Positions 1 to 8,499 are shown, numbered from the stretch's first letter. The stretch: 64,000 nt of DNA from Azoarcus sp. KH32C (GCF_000349945.1 NC_020516.1:496001-560000); one strand, 5' to 3'. Made by a program: numbers and translations. The notes: generated by a model from the letters alone, not told the origin.

Positions 1-1
1 G

Positions 2-1489
2 GTCCCGACTCCCGTTCAGATGCAGGCGATTCCCGCCGCGATCGGCGGCGCCGACCTGATGGTTTCGTCCCACACCGGCAGCGGCAAGACCGCCGCCTTC
101 ACGCTGCCCAGCCTCAACCGCCTCGTCGACCGCAAGCCCGCCCCCGGCGCCGGTCCGCGCGTGCTGGTACTGACCCCGACGCGCGAACTCGCGCAGCAAG
201 TCGAGAAGGCCGTGAAGACCTACGGCCGCCACCTGCGCTGGCTCAATACCGCTTGCCTCGTCGGCGGCGCGCCCTTCTTCGCGCAGGTCAAGCAGCTGTC
301 GCGCCCGGTTGACGTCGTCGTCGCCACCCCGGGCCGCCTGATCGACCACCTGACCCGCCGCAAGATCAAGCTGTCGGATGTCGAAGTCCTGATTCTCGAC
401 GAAGCCGACCGCATGCTCGACATGGGCTTCGTGGAAGACATCGAGACCATCGTCGCTGCCACCCCGGCCTCCCGCCAGACGCTGCTCTTCTCGGCGACCC
501 TCGACGGCGTCGTCGGCAGCCTCGCCTCGCGCATGACGCGCAATGCGCAGCGCGTCGAGATCGCTCCGACGGTCGAGAACCGCGGGAACATCGAACAGCG
601 CTTGATGATGGCCGACAACATGGTGCACAAGACGCGTCTGCTCGAATCGCTGCTCGGCGGCGACGACCTGCAGCAGGCCGTGGTGTTCACCGCGACCAAG
701 CGCAGCGCCGAGGAAGTTTCGCTCGCGCTGCAGGAAAAGGGCTTCGCCGCGGCCGCGCTGCATGGCGACATGCACCAGACCGCGCGTAACCGCACGCTCG
801 ACAAGCTGCGTCAGGGCCGCATCGGCGTGCTCGTCGCGACCGACGTCGCCGCCCGCGGCATCGACGTCGCCGGCATCAGCCACGTCATCAACTTCGACCC
901 GCCGCGCCAGGTCGAGGACTACGTGCACCGCATCGGCCGCACCGGCCGCGCCGGCCGTGACGGCATCGCGATCACGATGTCCGGCCCGCGCGAGATGGGC
1001 ATCATCCGCGCAATCGAGCGCTTCACCGGCAAGCGCCTCGACGTGCACGTCATCGAAGGCCTCGAGCCGAGCGCGCGTCCGACCTCGCCGCGTCGCCCCG
1101 CTGGCGGTGGCGACCGCAAGCCGGGCTTCGGCGGCCGTTCGTCGTCCGGTTCGTGGAACCGCGAATCGCGCGACAGCCGTCCGGGCGCGAACAAGGGCTG
1201 GGGCTCGGATTCGCAGGGTGCCGGCCGTTCCGGCTATGGCCGCGACGAGCGTCCGAGCTTCCCGCGTGAAGAACGGTCCGCTGCTGCTCCGCGCGAAGAC
1301 CGCGGCGGCTTCGGCCGTGGCGAACATCGCGGCGGCTTCGGTCGCGAGGAGAATCGCGGCGGTTTCGGCCGCGACGAGCATCGTGGCAGCTTCAACCGTG
1401 ACGAGCGCGCCCCGCGTCGCGAAGGCGCCCGCTTCGGCGAGGATCGTCCGGAAGGCGCGCGTCGTCCGCGTCCCGCCGCACGTGGCTGA
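2..1489 (+). CDS. rhlE: DEAD-box ATP-dependent RNA helicase, RhlE-like (5' end outside window)
   Basis: RNA helicase that unwinds short duplexes in structured RNA or ribosome precursors in the cytoplasm. The reading frame is already open at the window edge and begins within the Q motif (TPVQMQAIP), so the true start lies upstream. Visible motifs in order are GSGKT (I), PTRELAQQ (Ia), TPGRL (Ib), DEAD (II), SAT (III), DVAARGID (V) and HRIGRTGR (VI). The last 130 or so residues form a basic Gly/Arg/Asp/Glu-rich tail with tandem RGGFGR repeats, typical of low-complexity RNA-binding tails. RhlE is the best match, although other DEAD-box paralogues of the group have similar tails, so the symbol is tentative. 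Confidence 0.9.
   Translation, partial: VPTPVQMQAIPAAIGGADLMVSSHTGSGKTAAFTLPSLNRLVDRKPAPGAGPRVLVLTPTRELAQQVEKAVKTYGRHLRWLNTACLVGGAPFFAQVKQLSRPVDVVVATPGRLIDHLTRRKIKLSDVEVLILDEADRMLDMGFVEDIETIVAATPASRQTLLFSATLDGVVGSLASRMTRNAQRVEIAPTVENRGNIEQRLMMADNMVHKTRLLESLLGGDDLQQAVVFTATKRSAEEVSLALQEKGFAAAALHGDMHQTARNRTLDKLRQGRIGVLVATDVAARGIDVAGISHVINFDPPRQVEDYVHRIGRTGRAGRDGIAITMSGPREMGIIRAIERFTGKRLDVHVIEGLEPSARPTSPRRPAGGGDRKPGFGGRSSSGSWNRESRDSRPGANKGWGSDSQGAGRSGYGRDERPSFPREERSAAAPREDRGGFGRGEHRGGFGREENRGGFGRDEHRGSFNRDERAPRREGARFGEDRPEGARRPRPAARG
1301..1408 (+). repeat. Four tandem 27-bp repeats encoding RGGFGR-type units
   Basis: Four consecutive 27-bp units start at 1301, 1328, 1355 and 1382 and encode RGGFGRGEH, RGGFGREEN, RGGFGRDEH and RGSFNRDER. 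The first three are close copies and the last has diverged. The repeats form the RNA-binding tail of the helicase and could change copy number by slippage. Confidence 0.85.
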
Positions 1490-1503
1490 TCGTTAGTCTC
1501 TTT

Positions 1504-1566
1504 GCTCCCGCCCGCGCGGGAGCAGGCGGGCCCGGCAGTGCATCCTCGTGATGCCTGCCGGGCCCG
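1504..1566 (+). terminator. Tandem hairpins downstream of the helicase
   Basis: A first hairpin (1504-1523, GCTCCCGC/GCGGGAGC) is followed by a longer one with a perfect 12-bp stem (1527-1538 with 1555-1566, CGGGCCCGGCAG) plus an inner GCATC/GATGC stem. It is followed by TTGCATTTTGG, a modest T-run. The position just after the helicase stop codon fits intrinsic termination. Confidence 0.7.
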
Positions 1567-1663
1567 TTGCATTTTGGCCCTCGCATGCGTCAAAGTGCAG
1601 GCGTCAGTGGTAGATTCCTTCTTTCCGGGGCATTCGCACCCCGCTTGGAGGAATTCCTTTTCC

Positions 1664-2860
1664 ATGTTCGAACACATTGATCCCTATCCCGGCGATCCGA
1701 TCCTGACGCTGGTCGAGACCTTCATGCAGGACCCGCGTCCGCACAAGGTCAATCTGAGCATCGGCTTGTACTACGACGAGCAGGGCCGCATTCCGCTGCT
1801 GGGTTCGGTGCAGAAGGCCGAGGCGGCCTATTACGCGACGCCGTCGCCGCGTCCCTACCTGCCGATGGAAGGTGCCGCGGACTACCGCGCTGCGGTGCAA
1901 AAGCTCCTCTTCGGCACCGACAGCGAAGCGCTGAAGGCGGGCCGCATCGCGACGATCCAGACGATCGGCGGTTCGGGCGCGCTGAAGGTCGGCGCAGATT
2001 TCCTGAAGCGTTACTTCCCGTCGAGCGAGGTGTGGGTCAGCACGCCGACCTGGGACAACCACCGCTCGATCTTCGAAGGCGCCGGCATCCAGGTTCACGA
2101 CTACCCGTACTACGATCCCGAGACCTGCGGCGTGCGCTTCCCCGAGATGATCGCGAAGCTGAAGACGCTGCCGGCGAAGGGCATCGTGCTGCTGCATCCG
2201 TGCTGCCACAACCCGACCGGCGTCGACCTGTCGCAGGCGCAGTGGCGCGAAGTGATCGGCGTGCTCGTCGAGCGCGACCTGATCCCCTTCCTCGACATCG
2301 CCTACCAGGGCTTCGGCGACAACCTCGACGACGACGCCTTCGCGATCCGTGCGCTGGCGGATGCCGGCATCAGCTTCTTCGTCAGCAACTCGTTTTCGAA
2401 GAACCTGTCCTTCTACGGCGAGCGCTGCGGCGGCCTATCGGTCGTGTGCAAGGATGCCGAGGAAGCCGGCCGCGTGCTCGGCCAGCTGAAATTCACCGTG
2501 CGCCGCAACTACTCGAGCCCGCCGCTGCATGGCGGACGCATCACCGCCGCCGTGATGAACGATGCGAAGCTCTATGGAGAGTGGGTCGGCGAGGTCGCCG
2601 AGATGCGCGAACGCATCAAGGCGATGCGGCAGAAGCTGTATGACGTGCTCAGCTCGACAGTGCCGGGGCGCGACTTCAGTTATTTCCTGAAGCAGCGTGG
2701 CATGTTCAGCTACACGGGGCTCACCGCGCAGCAGGTCGACCGCCTGCGCGACGAGTTTGCGGTGTATCTCATCAGCTCGGGCCGGATGTGCGTCGCCGGG
2801 CTCAACACCCGCAACATCGACTACGTCGCATCGTCGATGGCGGCGGTGCTGAAGGGCTGA
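1664..2860 (+). CDS. Aromatic/aspartate aminotransferase, class I PLP-dependent
   Basis: Transfers an amino group between aromatic amino acids or aspartate and 2-oxoglutarate (TyrB/AspC type) using PLP. The 398-residue protein has the family start (MFEHIDPYPGDPIL), the conserved HPCCHNPTG segment, DIAYQGFG and the PLP-lysine motif SNSFSKNLSFYGER, with the substrate-binding Arg near the C-terminus in LNTRN-like context. ATG at 1664 was chosen because GGAGG lies about 12 bases upstream and the N-terminus matches the family; an in-frame upstream extension has no such support. It is monocistronic, between two terminators. Whether aspartate or tyrosine/phenylalanine is the preferred substrate cannot be told from sequence, but this Tyr-rich, TyrB-like group is common in Rhodocyclales. 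Confidence 0.9.
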   Translation: MFEHIDPYPGDPILTLVETFMQDPRPHKVNLSIGLYYDEQGRIPLLGSVQKAEAAYYATPSPRPYLPMEGAADYRAAVQKLLFGTDSEALKAGRIATIQTIGGSGALKVGADFLKRYFPSSEVWVSTPTWDNHRSIFEGAGIQVHDYPYYDPETCGVRFPEMIAKLKTLPAKGIVLLHPCCHNPTGVDLSQAQWREVIGVLVERDLIPFLDIAYQGFGDNLDDDAFAIRALADAGISFFVSNSFSKNLSFYGERCGGLSVVCKDAEEAGRVLGQLKFTVRRNYSSPPLHGGRITAAVMNDAKLYGEWVGEVAEMRERIKAMRQKLYDVLSSTVPGRDFSYFLKQRGMFSYTGLTAQQVDRLRDEFAVYLISSGRMCVAGLNTRNIDYVASSMAAVLKG

Positions 2861-2903
2861 GCCCGACTGTCGCGCGACGCCTTCGGGCGTCGGCCGCAAA
2901 AGC

Positions 2904-2928
2904 AAAACGGGCCTCGCGGCCCGTTTTT
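2904..2928. terminator. Bidirectional intrinsic terminator
   Basis: The stem ACGGGCC/GGCCCGT with loop TCGC is flanked by AAAA on the left and TTTTT on the right. It lies between the aminotransferase (plus) and nusB (minus), which converge, so it can terminate both. Confidence 0.88.
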
Positions 2929-2950
2929 GTTTGTGCCTTGGTCCCGACGA

Positions 2951-3400
2951 TCAGGACTTGCCGCCCTCGCGCGCCGCGGCAACTTCCGGTGCGCGCAGCT
3001 TCGCGGCGAGCTTGTCGAGCACGCCGTTGACGAAGCGGTGGCCGTCGGTCGCGCCGTAGGACTTCGCGAGTTCGATCGCTTCGTTGATGATCACGCGGTA
3101 GGGCGTGTCGAGGCCGGTCTTGAACTCGTGCGTCGCGAGCAGCAGGATCGCGCGTTCGACCGGCGACATCTCGTCGATTCCGCGGTGGATGAAGGGGATG
3201 AATTCTTCCTGCAGCGCTTCGACGTTGTTGAGCGTGCCGCGCAGCAGCGAGACGAAGAATTCGCGGTCGGCCTTGTCGAAGCCGGCGACCTGCGAGACGT
3301 GATCCTCGATGACGGGCAGCGAGTTGCCCGACAGCAGCCACTGGTAGATGCCTTGCAGGGCAAATTCGCGCGCGCGGCGCCGTGCAGCCTTTCCGCTCAT
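2951..3400 (-). CDS. nusB: Transcription antitermination protein NusB
   Basis: NusB binds boxA RNA with NusE (S10) and supports antitermination, chiefly in rRNA operons. The 149-residue all-helical protein begins MSGKAARRRAREFALQGIYQ, the usual Arg-rich start, and contains the family segment SPVERAILLLATHEF and the INEAIELAKSYG helix near the C-terminus. Its ATG overlaps the ribH stop by four bases (ATGA), indicating translational coupling. The ribH-nusB linkage at the end of a riboflavin operon is common in proteobacteria. Confidence 0.96.
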   Translation of the reverse strand: MSGKAARRRAREFALQGIYQWLLSGNSLPVIEDHVSQVAGFDKADREFFVSLLRGTLNNVEALQEEFIPFIHRGIDEMSPVERAILLLATHEFKTGLDTPYRVIINEAIELAKSYGATDGHRFVNGVLDKLAAKLRAPEVAAAREGGKS

Positions 3401-3867
3401 TTCAGCATCCGCAGCAGTTTGGACATCTCGACTGCGCAGCGGGCGCAGTCGCTGCCCTTTTCCTGCATGCGGGCGAGGGCCTGGTCGTCGTTCTCGGTCG
3501 TCAGCACGCCGTTGGCGATGGGCACGCCGGTGTCGAGGGTGATGCGGGTGATGCCGGCGCCCATTTCGTTCGAGACGAGCTCGAAGTGGTAGGTCTCGCC
3601 GCGGATCACCGCGCCGAGCGCGATCAGCGCGTCGTAGCGGCCGCTGCGTGCCATCGTTTGCAGCGTCAGCGGGATTTCGAGCGCGCCGGGGACGGTGGCG
3701 ATCCGCACGAGATCGGGCGACACGCCGAGCTTCAGCAGTTCGGCGGTGCAGGCCGACAGCAGGCCTTCGCACACGTCCTGGTTGAAGCGGCTCATGACGA
3801 TGCCGACGCGCAGGCCGTGGCCGTTCAGGTCGGGTTCGAATTCGGTGATGTTGTCGTAGCGGGCCAT
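3397..3867 (-). CDS. ribH: 6,7-dimethyl-8-ribityllumazine synthase
   Basis: Condenses 5-amino-6-ribitylaminouracil with 3,4-dihydroxy-2-butanone 4-phosphate to lumazine, the penultimate riboflavin step. The 156-residue protein carries VSRFN-type (VMSRFNQDV), VPGALEIP, GAVIRGET and HFELVSNE motifs; the active-site His lies in the HFE segment, and GVLTTEN follows. I chose the ATG giving MARYDNITEF; seven further in-frame residues upstream lack family similarity. It is preceded by a hairpin that separates it from ribBA and overlaps nusB downstream. Confidence 0.96.
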   Translation of the reverse strand: MARYDNITEFEPDLNGHGLRVGIVMSRFNQDVCEGLLSACTAELLKLGVSPDLVRIATVPGALEIPLTLQTMARSGRYDALIALGAVIRGETYHFELVSNEMGAGITRITLDTGVPIANGVLTTENDDQALARMQEKGSDCARCAVEMSKLLRMLK

Positions 3868-3892
3868 GTTCGGTTCTTTCAAAAGCAAAGAG

Positions 3893-3920
3893 GCCGGAAG
3901 TCCGCTGCGGGACTTCCGGC
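3893..3920 (-). terminator. Hairpin between ribBA and ribH (terminator or attenuator)
   Basis: A perfect 11-bp stem GCCGGAAGTCC/GGACTTCCGGC with a 6-base loop lies in the 78-bp ribBA-ribH gap. Read on the minus strand it is followed by CTCTTTGCTTTT. It could reduce read-through into ribH-nusB or protect mRNA ends after processing. No FMN riboswitch was recognised here. Confidence 0.6.
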
Positions 3921-3945
3921 GTGTTGAGTCGTCGAGCTTATCACC

Positions 3946-5034
3946 TCAGACGGGTTCGACGAAGCCGGTGATCTCGAGGCCGAAGCCGGCCATGCTCGGG
4001 ATCTTGCGCGGGCTGGCGAGCAGACGCATCTTGCCGACCTTGAGGTCGCGCAGGATCTGGGCGCCGACGCCGAAGAGGCGGGCATCCCACTTGACGGCGG
4101 GCTTGCCGTCGCCGCGCAGGCCGGCGAGGAGCTCCGAGCCCGACTGCGGGCGGTAGAGCAGCACGATGACGCCCTGTTCGGCCTGGGCGAGGCGCGCGAG
4201 GGCCTGGTTGACCGGGAAGCTGTGACTGCCGCTTTCGGGGTCGAGGAAGTCGACGACCGAGATCGGTTCATGCACGCGCACGAGGGTTTCGCGCTCGGGG
4301 CGGATCTCGCCTTTTGACAACGCGAAGTGCACTTCGCCGGTGGTCTTGTCTTCGAAGGCCGACAAACGGAAGCGGCCGTGCGGGGTGTCGACGTCCTTTT
4401 CGGTGACGCGTTCGACGAGGTGTTCATGCGCCGAGCGGTACTGGATCAGGTCGCGGATTGCGCCGATCTTGAGGCCGTGTTCCTTGGCGAATTCGACGAG
4501 GTCCGGCAGGCGGGCCATCGTGCCGTCGTCCTTGAGGATTTCGCAGATCACGGCGGCGGGTTCGAGCCCGGCGAGCGAGGCGAGGTCGCAGCCGGCTTCG
4601 GTGTGGCCGGCGCGGATCAGCACGCCGCCGTTCTGCGCCATCAGCGGGAAGATGTGGCCGGGCTGGACGATGTCGGTGGGCTTGGCGTTGCGCGCGACGG
4701 CGGCTTCGACGGTGCGCGAGCGGTCATGCGCGGAGATGCCGGTCGTGACGCCTTCGGCGGCTTCGATCGAGGTCGTGAAGGCGGTGCCGTGCGGCGAGCG
4801 GTTGTTGCGCACCATCAGGTGCAGGTCGAGCTGTTTGCAGCGCGCTTCGGTGAGCGTCAGGCAGATCAGGCCGCGGCCGAATTTGGCCATGAAGTTGATG
4901 GCTTCGGGCGTGACGTGCTCGGCGGCGAGGACAAGGTCGCCTTCGTTTTCGCGGTCTTCTTCATCGACGAGCACGACCATGCGGCCGGCGCGGATTTCTT
5001 CGACGATTTCGGTGATCGGGGACAGGGCGGTCAT
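3946..5034 (-). CDS. ribBA: 3,4-dihydroxy-2-butanone-4-phosphate synthase with degenerate GTP cyclohydrolase II domain (RibBX type)
   Basis: Converts ribulose 5-phosphate to dihydroxybutanone phosphate and formate. Residues 1 to about 205 are a complete RibB domain: DEEDRENEGD, the RNNRSPHGT segment, GISAHDRSRT and RAGHTEAGCDL are intact. The C-terminal 150 residues align in length and position with RibA, but no zinc-binding Cys cluster or the GxDxxGxxRCDC-type core is present, so GTP cyclohydrolase activity is unlikely. Such RibBX proteins are known in proteobacteria and are found with a separate RibA elsewhere. It overlaps ribE by four bases upstream (ATGA). Confidence 0.93.
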   Translation of the reverse strand: MTALSPITEIVEEIRAGRMVVLVDEEDRENEGDLVLAAEHVTPEAINFMAKFGRGLICLTLTEARCKQLDLHLMVRNNRSPHGTAFTTSIEAAEGVTTGISAHDRSRTVEAAVARNAKPTDIVQPGHIFPLMAQNGGVLIRAGHTEAGCDLASLAGLEPAAVICEILKDDGTMARLPDLVEFAKEHGLKIGAIRDLIQYRSAHEHLVERVTEKDVDTPHGRFRLSAFEDKTTGEVHFALSKGEIRPERETLVRVHEPISVVDFLDPESGSHSFPVNQALARLAQAEQGVIVLLYRPQSGSELLAGLRGDGKPAVKWDARLFGVGAQILRDLKVGKMRLLASPRKIPSMAGFGLEITGFVEPV

Positions 5035-5636
5035 TGTGCGGCTTCCTCGCGCCAGGCCAGCAGGCGTTCGCAGTAACGGGCGATCAGGTCGATCTCGAGG
5101 TTCACGCGGCTGCCCGCTTTGAGGTGCTTGAGATTGGTGACGGCGACGGTGTGCGGGATCAGGTTGATCGAGAATTCGCGGCTTTCGACGCGATTGACGG
5201 TGAGGCTCACGCCGTTGACGGTGATGGAGCCTTTGCGTGCGATGTATCCGGCGAGCGCGGCCGGGGCGCGGATGACGAGTTCGTGGCTTTCGCCGACCGG
5301 CGTGAAGCTGACGACTTCGCCGACGCCGTCGACGTGGCCGGTGACGAGGTGGCCGCCGAGTCGGTCCGCGAGGCGCAGGGCCTTTTCGAGATTGACTTCG
5401 TTGCCGACGGCGTCGAGGCCGGCGGTGCAGTTGAGGGTTTCGCGCGAGACGTCGAAGAGGGCGTTTGCGCCTTCCATTGCGATGACGGTGAGGCAGACGC
5501 CGCTGTTGGCGATGCTGTCCCCGATTTGTACGTCGGAGAGGTCCAGCCCGTTGGTGTCGACGGTCAGGCGGACGCCGTCCTGCAGGGGATCAATGCGTTC
5601 GATTCGGCCGCAGGCGGCCACGATTCCGGAAAACAT
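5031..5636 (-). CDS. ribE: Riboflavin synthase, alpha chain
   Basis: Dismutates two lumazines to riboflavin plus the pyrimidine precursor. The 201-residue protein begins with the canonical MFSGIVAACGRI and consists of two lumazine-binding barrels; the motifs NSGVCLTV and GHLVTGHVDGVG in the first half and KGSITVNGVSLTVN in the second are clear. The in-frame extension upstream of MFSG is repeat sequence and not family-like. It is the first gene of ribE-ribBA-ribH-nusB and overlaps ribBA by ATGA. Confidence 0.96.
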   Translation of the reverse strand: MFSGIVAACGRIERIDPLQDGVRLTVDTNGLDLSDVQIGDSIANSGVCLTVIAMEGANALFDVSRETLNCTAGLDAVGNEVNLEKALRLADRLGGHLVTGHVDGVGEVVSFTPVGESHELVIRAPAALAGYIARKGSITVNGVSLTVNRVESREFSINLIPHTVAVTNLKHLKAGSRVNLEIDLIARYCERLLAWREEAAQ

Positions 5637-5741
5637 GGGATGAGGGTCCCAAGGGAGTGGGGAAGGCGCAATTGTAGGCGAAATGCGGTGAGATGCGGGG
5701 CTTGGGGGCTTTTTGCGGTCTGGCCGCAAAGGGTTCTGACC

Positions 5742-5933
5742 GCACCCGGGCGCCGGCAGCTCTGCCGGGCAGGCGCTCGCGGCCTTCGGCTTCCCGTCGC
5801 GAAACTGGTTCCGGGAGCGGCGACGCAAACTCGCCGGCTGCGCCGGCTCAGACATGCGTCGCCTTCTTCTCCCGGAACCAGCCCCGCGACGGCGCTCGCG
5901 GACAGCCCGGCAGAGCTGCCGGCGCCCGGGTGC
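5742..5933. repeat. 192-bp nested inverted repeat (large cruciform-forming element)
   Basis: The outer arms are a perfect 29-bp inverted repeat (5742-5770 and 5905-5933, starting GCACCCGGGCGCCGG). Inside, CTGGTTCCGGGAG (about 5804-5816) pairs with CTCCCGGAACCAG (about 5869-5881), CGTCGCG pairs with CGCGACG, and near the centre CGGCGACGCA (5818) pairs with TGCGTCGCC (5855), capped by a GCCGGC-TGC-GCCGGC hairpin. The rest of the 337-bp gap between ribE and dsbD holds a small TTTGCGG/CCGCAAA hairpin near 5712-5730 and no gene. The element could be a palindromic dispersed repeat (BIME/MITE-like) or a very strong terminator for dsbD, which ends 41 bp away. Confidence 0.85.
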
Positions 5934-5973
5934 TACGCCGTGCAGATTGTGCCTGCGGCGGCTCTTGCTTCGT

Positions 5974-7815
5974 TTAGCGCAGCGCGCGGTCGAGGATGTT
6001 GCCGAAGGCGTCCGCCTTCATGAAACCGACGACGCGAAGATTGTTGCGTTCCTGGCCTTTGCCGTCGAAGAAGATGATTCCGGGCGGGCCGAAGAGGTTG
6101 AAGCGCTTGAGGAGCGCCTTGTCGTCGTCGCTGTTGGCGGTGACGTCGGCCTGCAGCAGCAGCATGCGGTTCATGCGGCTGGCGACGGCGGGCTCGCTGA
6201 AGGTGAGGTGTTCCATTTCCTTGCAGGACACGCACCAGTCGGCATAGAAGTCGAGCATCACCGGGCGGTCGGCGGCGGCGATTTTGGCTTCGAGGTCGGC
6301 AATGGAGGTGACGCGCTGGAAGGTCGGTTGGGTGGCGGACTGCGGGCCGGGGGCGGCCGTGGCTTCGGAGCGCAGCACGGCGAGCGGTTGCAACGGGTCG
6401 CGCGAGCCGGCGAGTGCGCCGACGAGGATGGCGCCGCCACCGATCAGCGCGACGATGCCGATGCCTTTCCAGAAGCGCTGCCAGCCGCGGGCGTTGGTCG
6501 GTAGCGGGTCGAGGGCGCGCAGGAAGATGCCGGAGAAGAGCAGCAGCGCGCCCCAGGCGATCATCGGCACGAGCGACGGCACGACCGGCGTGACGAGCCA
6601 GATCGCGACGCCGAGCAGCATGACGCCGAACGCTTTCTTGACGCCGTCCATCCACGGGCCGGCCTTGGGGAGCACCGATCGGGCGGCGACGCCGACGGCG
6701 ATCAGCGGGGCGCCCATGCCGAGGGCCATCACGAAGAGGGCGGCGCCGCCGAGGACGGCGTTGCCGGTCTGCGCGATGTAGAGCAGCGCGCCGGCGAGCG
6801 GGGCGGCGACGCAGGGGCCGACGATCAGCGCGGAGAGCACGCCCATCACGACCACGCCGCCGAGGCTACCGCCTTTCTGGTGGCTGGCGGTGTCGGAGAG
6901 GCGGCTTTGCAGCGCGGTCGGCAGTTGCAGTTCGTAGAAGCCGAACATCGACAGCGACAGCACGACGAAGACGAGCGCGAAGCTGCCGAGCACCCAGGCG
7001 TTCTGCAGCGCGGCCGACAGCATCGTGCCGGACATGCCGGCCGCGACGCCGGCGAGTGCGTAAGTGACGGCCATGCCGAGGACGTAGGCGAGCGAGAGGA
7101 GCAGCGCGCGGCCGCGCGAGATGTGGTGGCCGTGGCCGACGATGATGCCCGACAGGATGGGGATCATCGGGAAGGTGCAGGGGGTGAAGGCGAGCAGCAG
7201 GCCGAAGCCGAAGAAGCTGACGAGGATGAGCGGGACGCTCGCGTCGCGCAGCAGGCCGGCGATGCGGCCGCTTTCGTCGCCTTCGAAGCTGGCGTTGGTG
7301 GTGCTCATGGCGCCACTGGTACTTGCCGCCTTGTCACCGCCCAGGAGGCCGTCGAGGAAGTTGCCGCCAGTCTTGACGGGCTTCGCGAGGAGGTCGATGT
7401 CGGCGCCCTGCGAGTTCGGCGGGTAGCAGATGCCGCCGTCCCAGCAGCCCTGGCTCGTCGCCGTGAGGCGGAACTTGGTGACGCCCTGCGGGGCGGTCAC
7501 CGGCAGCAGGATGGTCACCGACTTGCGGTAGGTCTCGACCTCGCCGAAGAACTCGTCCTTCTTGACCTTGCCGGGCGGGCGCTGCGGCGTGCCGAATTCG
7601 ACGCCGTCCGCTTCGGCGCGGAAGCGGAACTTGTCGCCGTAAAGGTAGTACTCGTCGGCGATCTTGTAGGTGACTTCGACGGTCTGCGCATCGAGCGCCT
7701 GGGCCGAGAGCACGTAGGCCTCTTCGGGGCGCATCGGGGAACCGGCAGCGTGGACGGCGGGGGCGAGGGAAAGCAGGCTGGCGACGAGCGCGATCAGTGA
7801 CAGGAGACGGTGCAT
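5974..7815 (-). CDS. dsbD: Thiol:disulfide interchange protein DsbD
   Basis: Carries electrons from cytoplasmic thioredoxin across the inner membrane to periplasmic reductants such as DsbC and cytochrome c maturation proteins. The 613-residue protein has a signal peptide (cut near AVHAAG), an N-terminal alpha domain with the Cys pair C124/C130 (CWDGGICYPP), eight predicted membrane segments including FTPCTFPM and VGPCVAAP with the two catalytic membrane cysteines, and a C-terminal thioredoxin domain with WCVSC. The start at 7815 was chosen for its signal peptide; upstream residues are Arg-rich and unlikely. It lies downstream of cutA in the same direction, the usual cutA-dsbD neighbourhood. 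Confidence 0.96.
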   Translation of the reverse strand: MHRLLSLIALVASLLSLAPAVHAAGSPMRPEEAYVLSAQALDAQTVEVTYKIADEYYLYGDKFRFRAEADGVEFGTPQRPPGKVKKDEFFGEVETYRKSVTILLPVTAPQGVTKFRLTATSQGCWDGGICYPPNSQGADIDLLAKPVKTGGNFLDGLLGGDKAASTSGAMSTTNASFEGDESGRIAGLLRDASVPLILVSFFGFGLLLAFTPCTFPMIPILSGIIVGHGHHISRGRALLLSLAYVLGMAVTYALAGVAAGMSGTMLSAALQNAWVLGSFALVFVVLSLSMFGFYELQLPTALQSRLSDTASHQKGGSLGGVVVMGVLSALIVGPCVAAPLAGALLYIAQTGNAVLGGAALFVMALGMGAPLIAVGVAARSVLPKAGPWMDGVKKAFGVMLLGVAIWLVTPVVPSLVPMIAWGALLLFSGIFLRALDPLPTNARGWQRFWKGIGIVALIGGGAILVGALAGSRDPLQPLAVLRSEATAAPGPQSATQPTFQRVTSIADLEAKIAAADRPVMLDFYADWCVSCKEMEHLTFSEPAVASRMNRMLLLQADVTANSDDDKALLKRFNLFGPPGIIFFDGKGQERNNLRVVGFMKADAFGNILDRALR

Positions 7816-7957
7816 GGAGCGGTGATGTCGGCGGGACGTTCGGAGGTTCGCAGCGGCGCGAACCGGCACATTATCGGGGCATTGTAGGGCGGCAGGCGCG
7901 GGCCGCCTTCGACATCGGTCAAGTCATTCGCTTTCTTCTTACTTTCTCTTCTTGCGT

Positions 7958-8314
7958 TCATTTGGCGGACGGGGGCGGCGCACCGTCGGTGGGTGCCAGT
8001 GCCGTCTCTGCAGCGACCCAGTCGAGATACGCCGGAAGTCCCCGCATTACAGGGACAGCGACAATCTCGGGAAGTTCGTAGGGATGTTGCTCGCGGATCG
8101 CCGCCTCGAGCGCCGGGTAGCGCTCGGCGGTGGTCTTCATCAGCAGCGGGATTTCCTCGGCGCGCTCGACCGCGCCCTGCCAGCGGTACACGGAGCGGCA
8201 GGGGGCGAGGATGTTCACGCAGGCGACGAGGCGCGCTTCGACGAGGCGGGCGGCGAGCGCGTCGGCCGTGGCGGCGTCGGGCAGGTTCGTCAGCACGATC
8301 AGGGTGTCGGTCAT
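7958..8314 (-). CDS. cutA: Divalent cation tolerance protein CutA
   Basis: Small trimeric protein linked to copper tolerance; biochemical role uncertain. The 118-residue sequence has the family core LVACVNILAPCRSVYRWQG, EIPLLMKTT and HPYELPEIVAVPV. ATG at 8314 (MTDTLIVLTN) fits the family; longer in-frame starts do not. It is transcribed towards dsbD with a 142-bp gap in which nothing else is recognisable, and divergently from the porin. Confidence 0.93.
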   Translation of the reverse strand: MTDTLIVLTNLPDAATADALAARLVEARLVACVNILAPCRSVYRWQGAVERAEEIPLLMKTTAERYPALEAAIREQHPYELPEIVAVPVMRGLPAYLDWVAAETALAPTDGAPPPSAK

Positions 8315-8499
8315 CGCGGGGCTCCGCGTTCGGAAGACATCGATTTTCCCAGACTCCGGCCGGGCGGGCGAGTTCGACCGGCCGCTTGGCGTCGAAAGCT
8401 GATCGAAAGCTTCTTTGCGTTCAATCGCTCCCGTCGGCGCCGCGCACTGTCCTGCGCGGCGGGACGCGCAATCCACATTCCAAGATGGGAGGAGATTTC

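Noticed and set aside
762..1496. Long plus-strand open frame overlapping the helicase
   Set aside because: Ala/Ser/Arg-rich shadow frame within the helicase gene; typical of high-GC DNA.
3868..3945. Possible FMN riboswitch in the rib operon
   Set aside because: The space contains only a simple hairpin; conserved FMN-aptamer segments were not seen.
5034..6023. Open frame of about 330 codons on the plus strand across ribE and the inverted repeat
   Set aside because: Antisense shadow of ribE followed by repeat sequence; no domain or start signal.
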